Notes: generated by a model not told the origin, from the sequence alone. DNA of 64,000 bases from Methanobacterium sp. SMA-27 (GCF_000744455.1 NZ_JQLY01000001.1:1364001-1428000); one strand, 5' to 3'; positions 38,552 to 48,200 are shown, counted from the first letter of the stretch. Program-made: numbers and translations.

Positions 38552-39202
38552 TTAGATAAAAAGATTTTCAACATCATTATATTTTGTTTTGTATATATGG
38601 GCACTTATTGAATGTACTGTAATTGGTCCCAATTTAATATTTAAATAATCTGCAATATATTTAGATAGTCCTTTAACACCATAGAAATTTTGGATCCAAC
38701 TCCCATAAATATCATGACTTCTCCAAACTGCAGTGGTATACAGTCGGTTTTTACGAATTTTAAAGTCAACCATTATCATACTGGGTATATCCTCCATATA
38801 CTGATCAATTGAGGGATCAAATACTGTTATCGTTGCTCTACGACTTGTTTCACATTTTCTAAGTCTGTTTACAACGGATTCTACTTGATCTATTTTCACG
38901 CTATAGATATCACTACCCAATTTAAATCCAAAGTGTTCCCTTATCCTTTTACCATAATTAATACCATCAACATGATTTTCAGTTTCTAATAACTGTTTTT
39001 CTATTTTTTTATACCTTTCAGTGGAAGAAAAATATCCTTCAGGAGGTTCTGAAGTTATAGGATCTAGAATAGTTACAATCACATTTAAAAGTTCTTTGGT
39101 GTGTAGATTCCTTTCATCTTCCACATCTTCACCATATTCCATAATCTGTTTTAAAATAGATTTCCATGCATAATGAGCCAGATCAGTTTCTAATGTGTAC
39201 AT
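38552..39202 (-). CDS. thyA: Methanogen-type thymidylate synthase, catalytic Cys replaced by Ser
   Basis: Belongs to the tetrahydromethanopterin-linked thymidylate synthase family of methanogens, which makes dTMP from dUMP. Seen: the family N-terminal domain (YAWKSILKQIMEYGE), YFSSTERYKKIEKQLL, and a C-terminal core with WRSHDIYGSWIQNFYG, equivalent to the RSxD phosphate-binding segment of classic ThyA. Classic enzymes have the catalytic Cys exactly 20 residues before that Arg. Here Arg161 is intact, but position 141 is Ser (codon AGT at 38780-38782) in the sequence DIPSMIMVDF. Either the enzyme is altered or the gene is inactive. Confidence 0.85.
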   Translation of the reverse strand: MYTLETDLAHYAWKSILKQIMEYGEDVEDERNLHTKELLNVIVTILDPITSEPPEGYFSSTERYKKIEKQLLETENHVDGINYGKRIREHFGFKLGSDIYSVKIDQVESVVNRLRKCETSRRATITVFDPSIDQYMEDIPSMIMVDFKIRKNRLYTTAVWRSHDIYGSWIQNFYGVKGLSKYIADYLNIKLGPITVHSISAHIYKTKYNDVENLFI

Positions 39203-39289
39203 AATATAATCTCCGGTAATGTAGTTTATTTGTATAAATATGTTTGAGTTGTTACTACTTTTATTTGTATCAATATTAATTTTTTATGG

Positions 39290-39895
39290 TTAATCGAATT
39301 TTGTAATATCTTTCATTTTGTTTATATTTAAAAAACTTTTACCACTGATATCTAAAAATTGAACATCAATATATTTGACATTTGATTTAGATAATAAACT
39401 TTTAACATCTTTAACATCTTCATCTAGAAGTTTTTTGATGGTTGATTTCAGATCTTTTTTATAAATAGAATGTAATGGTTCTAATTTACCATCAGACCAT
39501 GTTGGAACAAATGCATCAAAATTCGTATCTTCTGATAGTTCAAACATTTTAATTATGAATGATTCAGATATAAATGGGGAATCACATGGAATTACCATAG
39601 ATTTATCTGAAACAGTATTCATTAGACCAGTTAAAATACCTTCAAGTGGTCCTTGATCCTTTACAATATCTGTACAGATTTTAAAAGTAGATCTATTATT
39701 TTTCAATTCTTTTAAAAGATTTCTGTAGACATCAACTTGATTTTCATCACGTAAAACAAGTACAATTTCATCTGCTATTTTTGCAATTGTTTCTAACACA
39801 TGGATGATCATTGGTTTTCCATAAAGATTCATCGAACCTTTATCTTGACCCATTCTTGTGCTCATTCCCCCACACAATATTATAAATGACTTCAT
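39290..39895 (-). CDS. mobA: Molybdenum cofactor guanylyltransferase MobA
   Basis: Attaches GMP to molybdopterin to make the guanine dinucleotide cofactor used by archaeal formate or formylmethanofuran dehydrogenases. Seen: the N-terminal motif LCGGMSTRMGQDKG near residues 7-20, KDQGPLEGILTGL, and VIPCDSPFISESFI. Length about 200 is normal. I chose the ATG before KSFIILCGG because GATGAGTG lies in front of it; an ATG four codons upstream is possible. Confidence 0.93.
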   Translation of the reverse strand: MKSFIILCGGMSTRMGQDKGSMNLYGKPMIIHVLETIAKIADEIVLVLRDENQVDVYRNLLKELKNNRSTFKICTDIVKDQGPLEGILTGLMNTVSDKSMVIPCDSPFISESFIIKMFELSEDTNFDAFVPTWSDGKLEPLHSIYKKDLKSTIKKLLDEDVKDVKSLLSKSNVKYIDVQFLDISGKSFLNINKMKDITKFD

Positions 39896-39984
39896 AACAC
39901 TCATCATCGAGACAATATATATTAAAATTAAGTATAATGTGATTAGTGGGAGTTTTTAGACTAAAAAAATAAGAAGTCTTTTTC

Positions 39985-41472
39985 CTACATTAATCTTGTT
40001 GTTGGATAGTTAGGACTTTCATTGGTAATGGTTAGGTCATGTGGATGACTTTCTGTCATACCGCTTGATGTTATCCTAACAAACTTCGCCTTTTTCTGCA
40101 TATCTTTAATATCTATTGCACCACAGTAGCCAAATGAAGCTTTAATTCCTCCTATTAACTGGAAAAGTATTTCATTTGCAGGACCTTTATAAGGCACTAC
40201 TCCTTCTACTCCTTCAGGAACAAGTTTTGCATGTTTCATTGGGCCTTTAACTTCCTGGAAGTAACGGTCTGTTCCTGCACCAACACCACCTGTCATTGCT
40301 CCTAATGAACCCATTCCCCTGTATTGTTTGAATTTTCTACCATTCATTATAACAACATCACCTGGTGATTCATGAGTTCCTGCAAGTAAACTTCCGAGCA
40401 TAACTGCATCTGCACCTACTGCAAGTGCTTTAGCAACATCTCCAGAGTATCTTATACCACCATCAGCAATTACCGGAATATCATATTCCTTTGCAACATC
40501 TGCTACACTAGATATGGCTGTTAACTGGGGAACTCCAACTCCTGCTATAATCCTGGTTGTACATATGGATCCTGGTCCAATACCCACTTTTAGACCATCA
40601 ACTTCTGCTGCCAAAAGGTCTTCAGCTGCTTGACTTGTTGCTATGTTACCCATAATCAGGTCTGCATCAATATTGTCTTTCATTGTTTTGGCAAAGTTTA
40701 TAATACTTGGTTTATGGGCATGTGCACAATCTATTGCAATTATATCTGCTCCTGCATCATCAAGAGCCATTGCACGTTCAAGATCAAATGGACCTGTGGC
40801 AGCTGCTACCAAAAATCTACCTTTACCATCACGTGAAGCATTTGGGAAATTTTTACGTTCCAGAATATCCCTCATTGTAAGTATACCAACTATTACTCCA
40901 TCATCAACAACTGGAAGTCTTTCAACTTTGTTTTCGTAGGCAATATCAAGGGCCTCTTCTGGTGTTGTGGATTCTGAAACTGTAACCACATCTTCTGTCA
41001 TTATATCCGAAACTTTACCTTGTGGATCAGAATTTATAATAGGTTTAACATCTCTTCTACTTATTATACCAACTACAATGCCTTCTTCTACAACAGGAAG
41101 TCCGCTTATCTCTTCCTCATCCATAATTTCTTGTGCTTCTTTTATTGAAGCTTCGGGACTTATAGTTATAACATCCCTTATTGTAAGGTCTCCAGATCTT
41201 TTTACTTTCTTAATCTCATTAATTTGCTCATTAATGGTCATGTTTCGGTGTATTATACCTAGACCTCCTTCCTGTGCCAGTGCTATTGCCATTTCAGCCT
41301 CTGTTACAGTGTCCATTGCTGAACTTATTATTGGAATGTTTATTCTATAATTTCTTGAAATTTGGGTCGTAGTTTTAACATCCTTCGGTTCAACAGACGA
41401 TACAGATGGTAACATTAAAAAATCATCGAATGTATACCCCATTGGTGCATTATTTAGTTTTTCAGAGAACAT
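39985..41472 (-). CDS. guaB: Inosine-5'-monophosphate dehydrogenase
   Basis: Oxidizes IMP to XMP with NAD, the first step to GMP. Seen: [15 protein letters not shown] near the N-terminus, two CBS domains around residues 95-205 inserted in the barrel, the active-site loop [15 protein letters not shown] with the catalytic Cys, the IMP-binding [25 protein letters not shown], and [12 protein letters not shown]. Length 495 is normal. GGAGGTATTTAT precedes the chosen ATG; the longer open frame of 506 codons has none. A strong inverted repeat lies between it and mfnB upstream. Confidence 0.96.
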   Translation of the reverse strand: MFSEKLNNAPMGYTFDDFLMLPSVSSVEPKDVKTTTQISRNYRINIPIISSAMDTVTEAEMAIALAQEGGLGIIHRNMTINEQINEIKKVKRSGDLTIRDVITISPEASIKEAQEIMDEEEISGLPVVEEGIVVGIISRRDVKPIINSDPQGKVSDIMTEDVVTVSESTTPEEALDIAYENKVERLPVVDDGVIVGILTMRDILERKNFPNASRDGKGRFLVAAATGPFDLERAMALDDAGADIIAIDCAHAHKPSIINFAKTMKDNIDADLIMGNIATSQAAEDLLAAEVDGLKVGIGPGSICTTRIIAGVGVPQLTAISSVADVAKEYDIPVIADGGIRYSGDVAKALAVGADAVMLGSLLAGTHESPGDVVIMNGRKFKQYRGMGSLGAMTGGVGAGTDRYFQEVKGPMKHAKLVPEGVEGVVPYKGPANEILFQLIGGIKASFGYCGAIDIKDMQKKAKFVRITSSGMTESHPHDLTITNESPNYPTTRLM

Positions 41473-41547
41473 ATAAATACCTCCAACCCTCAAAAGGTTG
41501 TTCAAATAAGAATTAGGGTTTGATCAAAAGGATCTTTAAACCCAGAA

Positions 41548-41578
41548 TTTTTTAGGATTCTTAATAATTCCTAAAAAA
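41548..41578. terminator. Perfect 10-bp inverted repeat between mfnB and guaB
   Basis: TTTTTTAGGA, an 11-base loop, then TCCTAAAAAA. It is downstream of the mfnB stop and upstream of the guaB start, both on the minus strand. Because the arms end in A/T runs, it could serve as a terminator for mfnB or as a structured element in the guaB leader. Symmetric arms mean the two strands look the same, so direction cannot be told. Confidence 0.45.
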
Positions 41579-41616
41579 ATCTTTTTTAAATTTCTTTAAT
41601 ATTGGATTTTAACACT

Positions 41617-42330
41617 TTAAAAGTTTTCTATCATATTTTTTAATTCGTGTACAGCAGTGCGGTGTATAGTTCCATTATTTCTATCTCCACCGGTACAAGC
41701 TGCTCCTCTAATACCAACAACATCACAACCAATTTCATATAGTAATTGGAGTTGATCTTTCTTAACAGAACCTGCAAGGGCTGATTTAATCCCGTAATCA
41801 TGAATCATGTTGTTGAATTCCTGAAGTTTAACCTTATCCATAAAATCAAAAAGTGTTTTACCATCTTTCACAGCAGTGTCTACCATTGCTAGATCTGCTC
41901 CTGAATCTGCAGCCACTCGAGGTATTTCCATTGGATCTACAGCACCTACCCTGTGTGCATCGGCATATCCGGATGCAACAACAAGGGCATCTTTATCATA
42001 TGCTTTCACAGATTTAACAACATTTTCCATTACTTCCAAAGCTTCATCATAATTTTGAGTTCCATAAAGCCCAACTTTTATATAATCTGCTCCAGAAACC
42101 ACAGCCCCAGTTGCTGCTAAAGATACTGTACCGGGTTTGTAAGGTACATCACCTAAAGTTGCACTTACATGCATTCCCTCAGGAGTCATTTTCCTAATAT
42201 CTTTGATTACCCATGGGAAGTTTGCACCCAGAGATCCCTCCTTGGGATTTTTGACATCTATTATATCGGCACCACCTTCTATAGCTTCGAGTGCCTCTTC
42301 AGTGTTAATTGGACTAATTAAGAGAAGCAA
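41617..42330 (-). CDS. mfnB: (5-formylfuran-3-yl)methyl phosphate synthase MfnB
   Basis: Makes the furan precursor of methanofuran, the first one-carbon carrier of methanogenesis, from two molecules of glyceraldehyde 3-phosphate. Seen: the TIM-barrel signature [21 protein letters not shown] with the Schiff-base Lys near residue 27, [20 protein letters not shown]-type strand, [10 protein letters not shown], and [12 protein letters not shown] near the C-terminus. The start is TTG with GGAGGTATAAAAT upstream. Length 237 is typical. Confidence 0.95.
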   Translation of the reverse strand: MLLLISPINTEEALEAIEGGADIIDVKNPKEGSLGANFPWVIKDIRKMTPEGMHVSATLGDVPYKPGTVSLAATGAVVSGADYIKVGLYGTQNYDEALEVMENVVKSVKAYDKDALVVASGYADAHRVGAVDPMEIPRVAADSGADLAMVDTAVKDGKTLFDFMDKVKLQEFNNMIHDYGIKSALAGSVKKDQLQLLYEIGCDVVGIRGAACTGGDRNNGTIHRTAVHELKNMIENF

Positions 42331-42548
42331 ATTTTATACCTCCTACTTTTCAATAATAAACCCATTTTCATACTTAAATCTTATGAGTCCCATCAAAATT
42401 ATTTGATTATTAAGATTATTAGCAGTTGGCATATAAAGATGTTCCCCCACCAAGATATCTAGAACTTCAGACCAACTTTAACAAAATGAAAATTATTCTT
42501 AAGAAAAAAATATTCTATTGATATTCATTTTGTAATCCGTAAAATCCT

Positions 42549-43547
42549 TTAGAAGATATTATTTACTATGAACTGTATTATATCAAATGGTTTAATATAA
42601 TTAGAGGATAATAGGATGATATTAACGAGTAAAATTGATAATGCAGCTAATATTGAATATTCTGTAACTTTGTTATAGGGTATTTCGAAATTTCGACGTC
42701 TTGAATCAACATAGTAGTATGTGTAAGGGAAAAGAACAATTGTTTGAGGTATTAAAATATTAAAGAAATCAACAAGTGTAAAATTTAATGGTAAACTTCC
42801 GCCTAAAAACTGTTTTAAAAGGGGCAAAAAGAGTATTAATACAAAAACCAACATAAAAACAGCAAAAATTGGGAAAAATACTATGTATTTAAGTTTGTTT
42901 GAAACACTGTAGTGAAGGAAAAACTCAACATCAGGGTTCCTAATAATATTATAATTTTTTTCATAGTCGTCTTCATCTATTAATAGATGGTTGATTTGGT
43001 TTCCATTGTTCTTTTCAATGTACTGAATATTTAATAAAAGTTCTCCAACATCTCCATGAATATCAAAGTAAAGTTTTGGATTGTTATGGTTTTTATCCAG
43101 TTTCATACCCTTAGGGAGAGTTATGGAGTATTCATGCTGATTTGGACCATCAACACGTGATGTGGATGTGTATCCTGTTGGATTTTGGCCAAAGGTATAA
43201 TCTTTCTTTTCAAATCCCGGTTTTGGATCCAGATACTCAATCTCAAGTTTTACATGTCTCAAATGATTTTCTGAATAATCAATAGATTTAGGATAACTCT
43301 TAAGATCCCCCAGGTTAACATTAAAAATTACATAATCGTGTTTATGGGGTTTATCAGGTACAGATGCCATAAAAAATAACCGTGTATTCAAATCTCTTCT
43401 TTTAATGTTAAGTTTCAAGAAATTTTTAAGATGTATCTGAATGAACTGTTGATCTGTATACAGATCCATTATTTCACGAACTAGTCTGCCCTTTGTGGGA
43501 TTTATACTATCCTCGAAGTACCAACAATTCTGTTCTTTAATTAACAT
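42549..43547 (-). CDS. Unrecognised membrane protein with N-terminal soluble domain
   Basis: No family recognised. Residues 1 to about 230 are soluble and beta-rich (for example IFNVNLGDLKSYPKS, HVKLEIEYLDPKP, KLYFDIHGDVGELLLNIQYI). Four membrane helices follow (IVFFPIFAVFMLVFVLILFL, FNILIPQTIVLFPYTYYYV, ILAALSILLVNIILL and the C-terminal FDIIQFIVNNIF). HKHD at residues 68-71 is the most striking polar cluster. There is no signal peptide, so the soluble domain is probably cytoplasmic. It stands alone between mfnB and a small basic frame. Confidence 0.75.
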   Translation of the reverse strand: MLIKEQNCWYFEDSINPTKGRLVREIMDLYTDQQFIQIHLKNFLKLNIKRRDLNTRLFFMASVPDKPHKHDYVIFNVNLGDLKSYPKSIDYSENHLRHVKLEIEYLDPKPGFEKKDYTFGQNPTGYTSTSRVDGPNQHEYSITLPKGMKLDKNHNNPKLYFDIHGDVGELLLNIQYIEKNNGNQINHLLIDEDDYEKNYNIIRNPDVEFFLHYSVSNKLKYIVFFPIFAVFMLVFVLILFLPLLKQFLGGSLPLNFTLVDFFNILIPQTIVLFPYTYYYVDSRRRNFEIPYNKVTEYSILAALSILLVNIILLSSNYIKPFDIIQFIVNNIF

Positions 43548-43577
43548 GATAACTTCAATATGATAAAAAAAAATATT

Positions 43578-43700
43578 CTACTTATTTTTGGATAATTTAC
43601 GCTGTATACTCTTCACTTTATTGGCATTACCACCATAAACAGTTTTTACATACTTTATCTCTGCATTTAAAGGTTGTAAATGTCGACCATACCGCATCAT
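43578..43700 (-). CDS. Possible small basic protein, 40 residues
   Basis: An open frame encoding MMRYGRHLQPLNAEIKYVKT, then VYGGNANKVKSIQRKLSKNK, in an otherwise empty 435-base spacer. The composition is not that of random AT-rich DNA (few Phe/Ile, many Lys/Arg/Asn), and a poly-T tract follows the stop, which supports a gene. The ribosome site (GAGAAAAATATC) is weak. The function is unknown; the net charge would suit RNA or DNA binding. The remaining spacer to 43991 shows only AT-rich promoter-like sequence. Confidence 0.38.
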   Translation of the reverse strand: MMRYGRHLQPLNAEIKYVKTVYGGNANKVKSIQRKLSKNK

Positions 43701-43991
43701 GATATTTTTCTCGTTTAAATTTTTTTTTTATTATAACATTTTTATTGAATTGATTAAATATTGGAGTAAAAAAGTTTAACAATTTACTCGTACAGTAAAT
43801 AATTATTGTACTCCTAAATATTTAATTCTTTAGCGAAAATTATAATTTTAGCACAAATTCGGGCTGAAGTAAGAAATTGATTCATACTAGAATTCTAAAA
43901 TAACTTGGAAATGGCTAATAAAATTTAACAAAGAATATTAACTTACAATACCCTTAAAATAGAAATATTATAAAAATTAGCGTTGATAAAA

Positions 43992-45413
43992 ATGACCGAA
44001 GTTATAAATTTCACAATTGACACTGCAGTAGCACCTGTACATATGGATGAAATCTTAGAATTTATATACAAATTCTACTTGATTCCAAAACCTGAAAATT
44101 TTGATAACATAAGAAGAACAAATGAGAAGTTTGGTTCAACACTTGAATTTACTGCTTTAATAGCTGATAAATCATGGAAGGTTAATGCTAAACTGATCTC
44201 AGGCGCACCAATTCAAGTGGAGCTGGAGCCGGATGAGGGTACTCCTCAGGAGTTTGTGACTTCCATCAAGGAAGATCTTATACTTGCCGTGCAAATTTAT
44301 CATGAAACTGTACGCCAGTCCACACTATACTTTGCATGGGTTGAAGGAGAAGATATAATTCCAGAACAACCCCCAACAGCTAGTAAAAGGCTTTCTGATC
44401 GTCTTTTCGGCAGTAATTTACTATTTATTTATGTACTATTCTTCGGTGTTAATATCATCTTATTCCTTTTATTGGGTCTTGTTTTTGCAGTAGCTGCAAT
44501 AATTGGCTTGCAGCTGGTAATTGTACTACTATCAGATAAAATTTATACAGCAAGAAACAACTGGAGAATCACACCATCAAACCCTAACGTCCACATAATA
44601 GAATATCAACTCCCTGTTGAGGAGTTTAAAGAGTTCCGAGAAAAATTTGGTAAAGAAGTTGTTGTTCAGATGAAAAAGGAAATATATGACAAAACACTTG
44701 CAGTGGGTAAAGAGCCAACATGCGAACTTGGAGAACAGGTATTCGAAAATTATGGCTTTCAATGCACCCCCGAAAGTAAACTGGTCAAAGTGATTGATGT
44801 ATACAGTATAGTGAAGACTGCAGCAGAAAAATTTGAACTTCCTATACCAAAAATTGTTATCTCAAATACAATGGTTCCCAATGCAGCTGCAACAGGACCA
44901 AGTCCCAGCCGTGGCCTTGTCATGATAACAACAGGACTATTAGTTGAACTGGAAGAAGATGAGATACTTAGTGTGCTGGGGCATGAAATGGGACATTTAA
45001 AAGGAAGAGATCCCATAGTATTATTCTCCATTATATCTGGTGAATTTATTTTGAGATTCACAATATTTTTCCCGTTAGTGATAATAAATCCTATTATTTA
45101 CATTATTGTTGTTATGGCCATTATTTTCTTTGTTGCCAAATTCTTTGAAACACGAGCAGACCTTGTTTCTGCAATTAAAATTGGACAACCCAAAGTACTT
45201 GCAGAATCCCTCAGAAAAATTGGTTTTAGCAGACTACAAATGGAACGATCATCGTCCAATATTCTACGCTGGCTTGCATGGGACCCCCACCCACCTCTAT
45301 ACTTTAGAATAGAGAGATTGGATAAAATGAAAACACCAGTAAAAGTTAAACATCCCTTAATACAATCTGCAAAGGATGTTTTTAGTGGTTTTAGACGTTC
45401 ATTTGGTGGTTAA
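43992..45413 (+). CDS. M48-family (HtpX-like) membrane zinc metalloprotease
   Basis: Predicted integral-membrane peptidase for quality control of membrane proteins. The zinc motif HEMGH is near residues 331-335 in VLGHEMGHLKGRDP, and the third ligand Glu is likely in FFETRADLVSA. Hydrophobic helices lie around residues 140-185 and 350-385. The first 130 residues form an unusual soluble domain (for example WKVNAKLISGAPIQVELEPDE) not found in ordinary HtpX. Length 473 is longer than usual HtpX. The ATG lies about 10 bases downstream of an alternative TTG. Confidence 0.87.
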   Translation: MTEVINFTIDTAVAPVHMDEILEFIYKFYLIPKPENFDNIRRTNEKFGSTLEFTALIADKSWKVNAKLISGAPIQVELEPDEGTPQEFVTSIKEDLILAVQIYHETVRQSTLYFAWVEGEDIIPEQPPTASKRLSDRLFGSNLLFIYVLFFGVNIILFLLLGLVFAVAAIIGLQLVIVLLSDKIYTARNNWRITPSNPNVHIIEYQLPVEEFKEFREKFGKEVVVQMKKEIYDKTLAVGKEPTCELGEQVFENYGFQCTPESKLVKVIDVYSIVKTAAEKFELPIPKIVISNTMVPNAAATGPSPSRGLVMITTGLLVELEEDEILSVLGHEMGHLKGRDPIVLFSIISGEFILRFTIFFPLVIINPIIYIIVVMAIIFFVAKFFETRADLVSAIKIGQPKVLAESLRKIGFSRLQMERSSSNILRWLAWDPHPPLYFRIERLDKMKTPVKVKHPLIQSAKDVFSGFRRSFGG

Positions 45414-45525
45414 AACTCTATTTTAACATAAGATATGTTTATTAATTAATACACCAATAATATAGATGATAAGAAAGTTTAAAGGTTATAATAACGATTT
45501 TCACGTTTATTTGGAGAAATTAAAA

Positions 45526-46236
45526 ATGATAATGGGAAATAAAAAGCTTTTACTTATAATTTCAATTTGCATTATATTCATTGCAACTTTAACAGTTTCA
45601 TTCTGTTTATTGTCCCCTAATACCATTACATCTAACAATTCAGAAACAACATCGGTACTTCTTGGAAGTACAGATTATGGAAATGTTGTTAAAGAAGGAC
45701 CTTTAGGAAATACCAGTTCGAATGTTACAATTGCTTATGTTGTTGGAGTACATCCATTAGAGTCCAATGCTCATCTTGCAGCTGTTGAAGCAATTAAGGC
45801 CCATAACAATTCCCTTAAATACCGTTACTATATTTATCATGTTAATGTTACAAAGGATGCAGATGATTATACTAATGGACGGTATAATGGTCAATTACTA
45901 GCCAGAGATATCATTGTTCCAGATGCTGTAAAGCAAAAATTTCAACTTGTTGTTGATGTACACAGAAATGCAGGTAGTTGGGCAGAAAATTTATTTATTT
46001 TCGCCCCTGTTAGTGGAAGCACATCTGAAGCCATTGGAAAAGAAATAAGCAGCAAGATTCCATGGTTAACTTATTATGTTCCGCCTAATCCAACCAGTCC
46101 AGAATATCTAACAATTCCTCTCATAAATTCGGGTGTTCCATCGGTAATATATGAAACCTACTCAAAAGAACCATATCAAACAACTAAAGATCGTGCTGAT
46201 GAATTTATAAAAACTGTGGATAATTTAAATTTCTAA
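45526..46236 (+). CDS. Secreted M14/AstE-like putative metallohydrolase
   Basis: A signal anchor (LLLIISICIIFIATLTVSFCLL) is followed by a domain with a zinc-hydrolase layout. GVHPLESNAHLAAVEAI gives an H-x-x-E pair like the HxxE of carboxypeptidase/AstE enzymes, VVDVHRNAG gives a second His, and VIYETYSKEPY gives a Glu in the place of the catalytic one. It is short (236 residues), and the usual HGNE reads HPLE, so activity is uncertain. I chose the ATG preceded by GGAG; a frame from 45466 without a site adds 20 residues. It follows the M48 protease gene. Confidence 0.68.
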   Translation: MIMGNKKLLLIISICIIFIATLTVSFCLLSPNTITSNNSETTSVLLGSTDYGNVVKEGPLGNTSSNVTIAYVVGVHPLESNAHLAAVEAIKAHNNSLKYRYYIYHVNVTKDADDYTNGRYNGQLLARDIIVPDAVKQKFQLVVDVHRNAGSWAENLFIFAPVSGSTSEAIGKEISSKIPWLTYYVPPNPTSPEYLTIPLINSGVPSVIYETYSKEPYQTTKDRADEFIKTVDNLNF

Positions 46237-46315
46237 AAATATGTCAATTTACAGAATAAAGGATTAAATAATTTGGATTATCCTTGAAATTTTTTTAATC
46301 AAGTATATTTTTTTT

Positions 46316-46471
46316 TTATTTCAAAAATAATATAAAATACACTGCAACCAACACCACTACAATAATAACAAAAGCTGCGATAATTCCCTTTAAATTGGAA
46401 CTTTCTCTCTTTTTTCGAGCGTAATGCTGTATTGTTTCTTCAACATCTTCATCAAGATCTTCATCTATCAT
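46316..46471 (-). CDS. Small single-pass membrane protein, 51 residues
   Basis: An acidic N-terminus (MIDEDLDEDVEETIQHYARK) is followed by a basic hinge KKRESSNLKG and one helix IIAAFVIIVVVLVAVYFILF ending the protein. This clean acidic-basic-helix layout with a normal stop looks like a real gene rather than chance. The ribosome site upstream of the ATG is poor. It is convergent with the M14-like gene. The function is unknown. Confidence 0.6.
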   Translation of the reverse strand: MIDEDLDEDVEETIQHYARKKRESSNLKGIIAAFVIIVVVLVAVYFILFLK

Positions 46472-46666
46472 ACACTATATTTTGTTAAAACAAATTAATA
46501 AATCAAATTAATTTTTATTTAAATTTATTCACATATTATAAAACTCATAGTATACGATTAAAACTGAATTTCCTAGTCCATCTTATTTCAAAAATATCTA
46601 AAATAAATCTGTTAATAATCTTAATATTCACTATTTTTTTATTAAATTAAACATAATCATTGTGAA

Positions 46667-46810
46667 CTACCCCTCCCTTTCGGAAGGAGCTTCTTCCTTC
46701 ATTAAATCCACTAATGTGGTTTTTTTCAGAGAAGCTTTAATTTCCGTAGTTCCTACGGTACTGATTAGATTAAGTGTAGTATGCTTGGTTATCGCATACG
46801 ATAATATTAA
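46667..46810 (-). pseudogene. C-terminal remnant of an IS200/IS605-type TnpB
   Basis: The frame translates as 47 residues containing TTLNLISTVGTTEIKASL and ending MKEEAPSEREG before a stop. The GTTEIKA and EAPSxRE tail are characteristic of TnpB (OrfB) proteins from methanogen IS200/IS605 elements. The rest of TnpB, including the RuvC-like domain and zinc ribbon, is missing; a stop codon lies immediately upstream. The sequence is more GC-rich and structured than the flanking DNA. Confidence 0.72.
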
Positions 46811-46840
46811 TTATTGTTAAACTATTATTTATATGTAGTG

Positions 46841-46882
46841 GTTGGATTCATCCCCACACTCACACATGGGGTATTCTCCAAC
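46841..46882. mobile_element. Two-tier hairpin beside the TnpB remnant, probable IS end
   Basis: GTTGGA-TTCAT-CCCCA-CACTCACACA-TGGGG-TATTC-TCCAAC: an outer 6-bp stem, an internal loop of five bases on each side, an inner 5-bp stem and a 10-base loop. It is about 30 bases upstream (on the minus strand) of the TnpB tail. IS200/IS605 elements end in subterminal hairpins, so hairpin plus TnpB tail (about 46650-46885) may be an internally deleted copy. The exact ends are not visible. Confidence 0.5.
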
Positions 46883-46991
46883 ATTAAGATAAATTTTTTT
46901 AGCTTACCTTATTTGAATAAAATTATATTTAACATGATTGTAGGCTGTATTATAGAATAATGAAACTTAAATAAAAGAGATGATTAATTAA

Positions 46992-48200
46992 TTAAAATGG
47001 TGAACCTTTCTTTTTTATTTTATCTTTGATTATTTCATGTTCCCCACAGACTAGATCAGAGTTAACTGATTTATTCCTCAATTTATTAATGAGTTGGTTT
47101 GTTTTTATTCCCATTGGGCATTCCACTGTGCAGAGACCGCATAGTGTGCATGTGAAAAGTCCGGAATCAAAACATGACTTATTACCTTCAATGATACTAC
47201 TTAAAACAACTCCCCTTCCTCCAAGGTGCCTTTTATATCCAAATTCATATCCTACTGCGTTGTAAATGGGGCAGGTAACTATACAACTTCCACAACCAAT
47301 GCACAAAAAACATTCTCCATCTTCTTCAATTGCTTTTCGTCTGCCATTGTCAAGAAGTATTATAACAACCCTTCTTGCACCGTACATATCTTTAAGGAGA
47401 ATTTGTTCTATGTCCGCTGTTTTTGATGGGGATGAAATAACATTCATGTATGCTGGAACTGTTTTTCCCGATGCAAATATTGTTTCAAGTTTCACTACTG
47501 AAACTGCATCTTCTATTGTTTCTACAAGTTTGTCTATGCCCACAATTACGATATGTGTATCAAGCATTGACACCATGCTTATGTTTCCTTCATTATGTAC
47601 AGTTAAAATTGAACCATCATCTGCTGCAACAGAATTTGCGCCTGTAATTCCAATGCTACAATTGGAAAGTTTTAAAAGCACGTCTTCCTTGATTATATTA
47701 AGAATAGTGCGTGGTTCGGGTTTTACTTCTATATTAAATTCGTTTGATATAATTTCAGCTATGGTTTCCATTCTTAAATGTGAAGCTGGGCCAATGGGGT
47801 GGGATGGTCGTGTATCAGGATCAAGCTGTACAATCCTGTCTCCCAAATCGGTTTCAACAACTTGAATTCCTTTATTTTCAAGGAACTCTGAAAGTCCTAT
47901 CTCACCGGCTGTGTTTGATTTGGACTTTGCAACCATAGGATGATCCTTAACAATATTATATATTGCTTCGAGTGCATTTTCAGATCTTTCAGCGTATATA
48001 ACCTCAACATCATTTTCTTCAAGTTTCTTAGTGGCCTTTTCAATGAGTTCTTCCATATTACCTATTGAATGTTCTCGTATGTCTTTAACACGTTTCTTTA
48101 GATTTAATGTGCGCTCATCATCCAATATTTTTGCCCTTCTTTCTTCGAGTATTCCAAAGGACCTGTTCATTGCGTTTATCTCAGACTTCTTCATGTTCAA
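46992..48200 (-). CDS. LutB-like iron-sulfur protein with LUD domain
   Basis: Resembles LutB of bacterial lactate-utilization complexes: a LUD domain over about residues 45-290 ([23 protein letters not shown]), then two 4Fe-4S motifs, [21 protein letters not shown] near 300-320 and [14 protein letters not shown] near 352-365. It overlaps the upstream CCG-domain gene by 20 bases. Together they look like an electron-transfer or 2-hydroxyacid oxidoreductase module. No lactate permease or D-lactate dehydrogenase is nearby, so the substrate is open. Confidence 0.87.
   Translation of the reverse strand: MNMKKSEINAMNRSFGILEERRAKILDDERTLNLKKRVKDIREHSIGNMEELIEKATKKLEENDVEVIYAERSENALEAIYNIVKDHPMVAKSKSNTAGEIGLSEFLENKGIQVVETDLGDRIVQLDPDTRPSHPIGPASHLRMETIAEIISNEFNIEVKPEPRTILNIIKEDVLLKLSNCSIGITGANSVAADDGSILTVHNEGNISMVSMLDTHIVIVGIDKLVETIEDAVSVVKLETIFASGKTVPAYMNVISSPSKTADIEQILLKDMYGARRVVIILLDNGRRKAIEEDGECFLCIGCGSCIVTCPIYNAVGYEFGYKRHLGGRGVVLSSIIEGNKSCFDSGLFTCTLCGLCTVECPMGIKTNQLINKLRNKSVNSDLVCGEHEIIKDKIKKKGSPF

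Noticed and set aside
42421..42540. Possible extra gene between mfnB and the downstream membrane protein
   Set aside because: No frame longer than about 25 codons with a ribosome site is present on either strand.
47266..47865. Plus-strand open frame of 199 codons across the LutB-like gene
   Set aside because: It lies entirely antisense to a well-supported LUD/ferredoxin protein and its translation has no family features.
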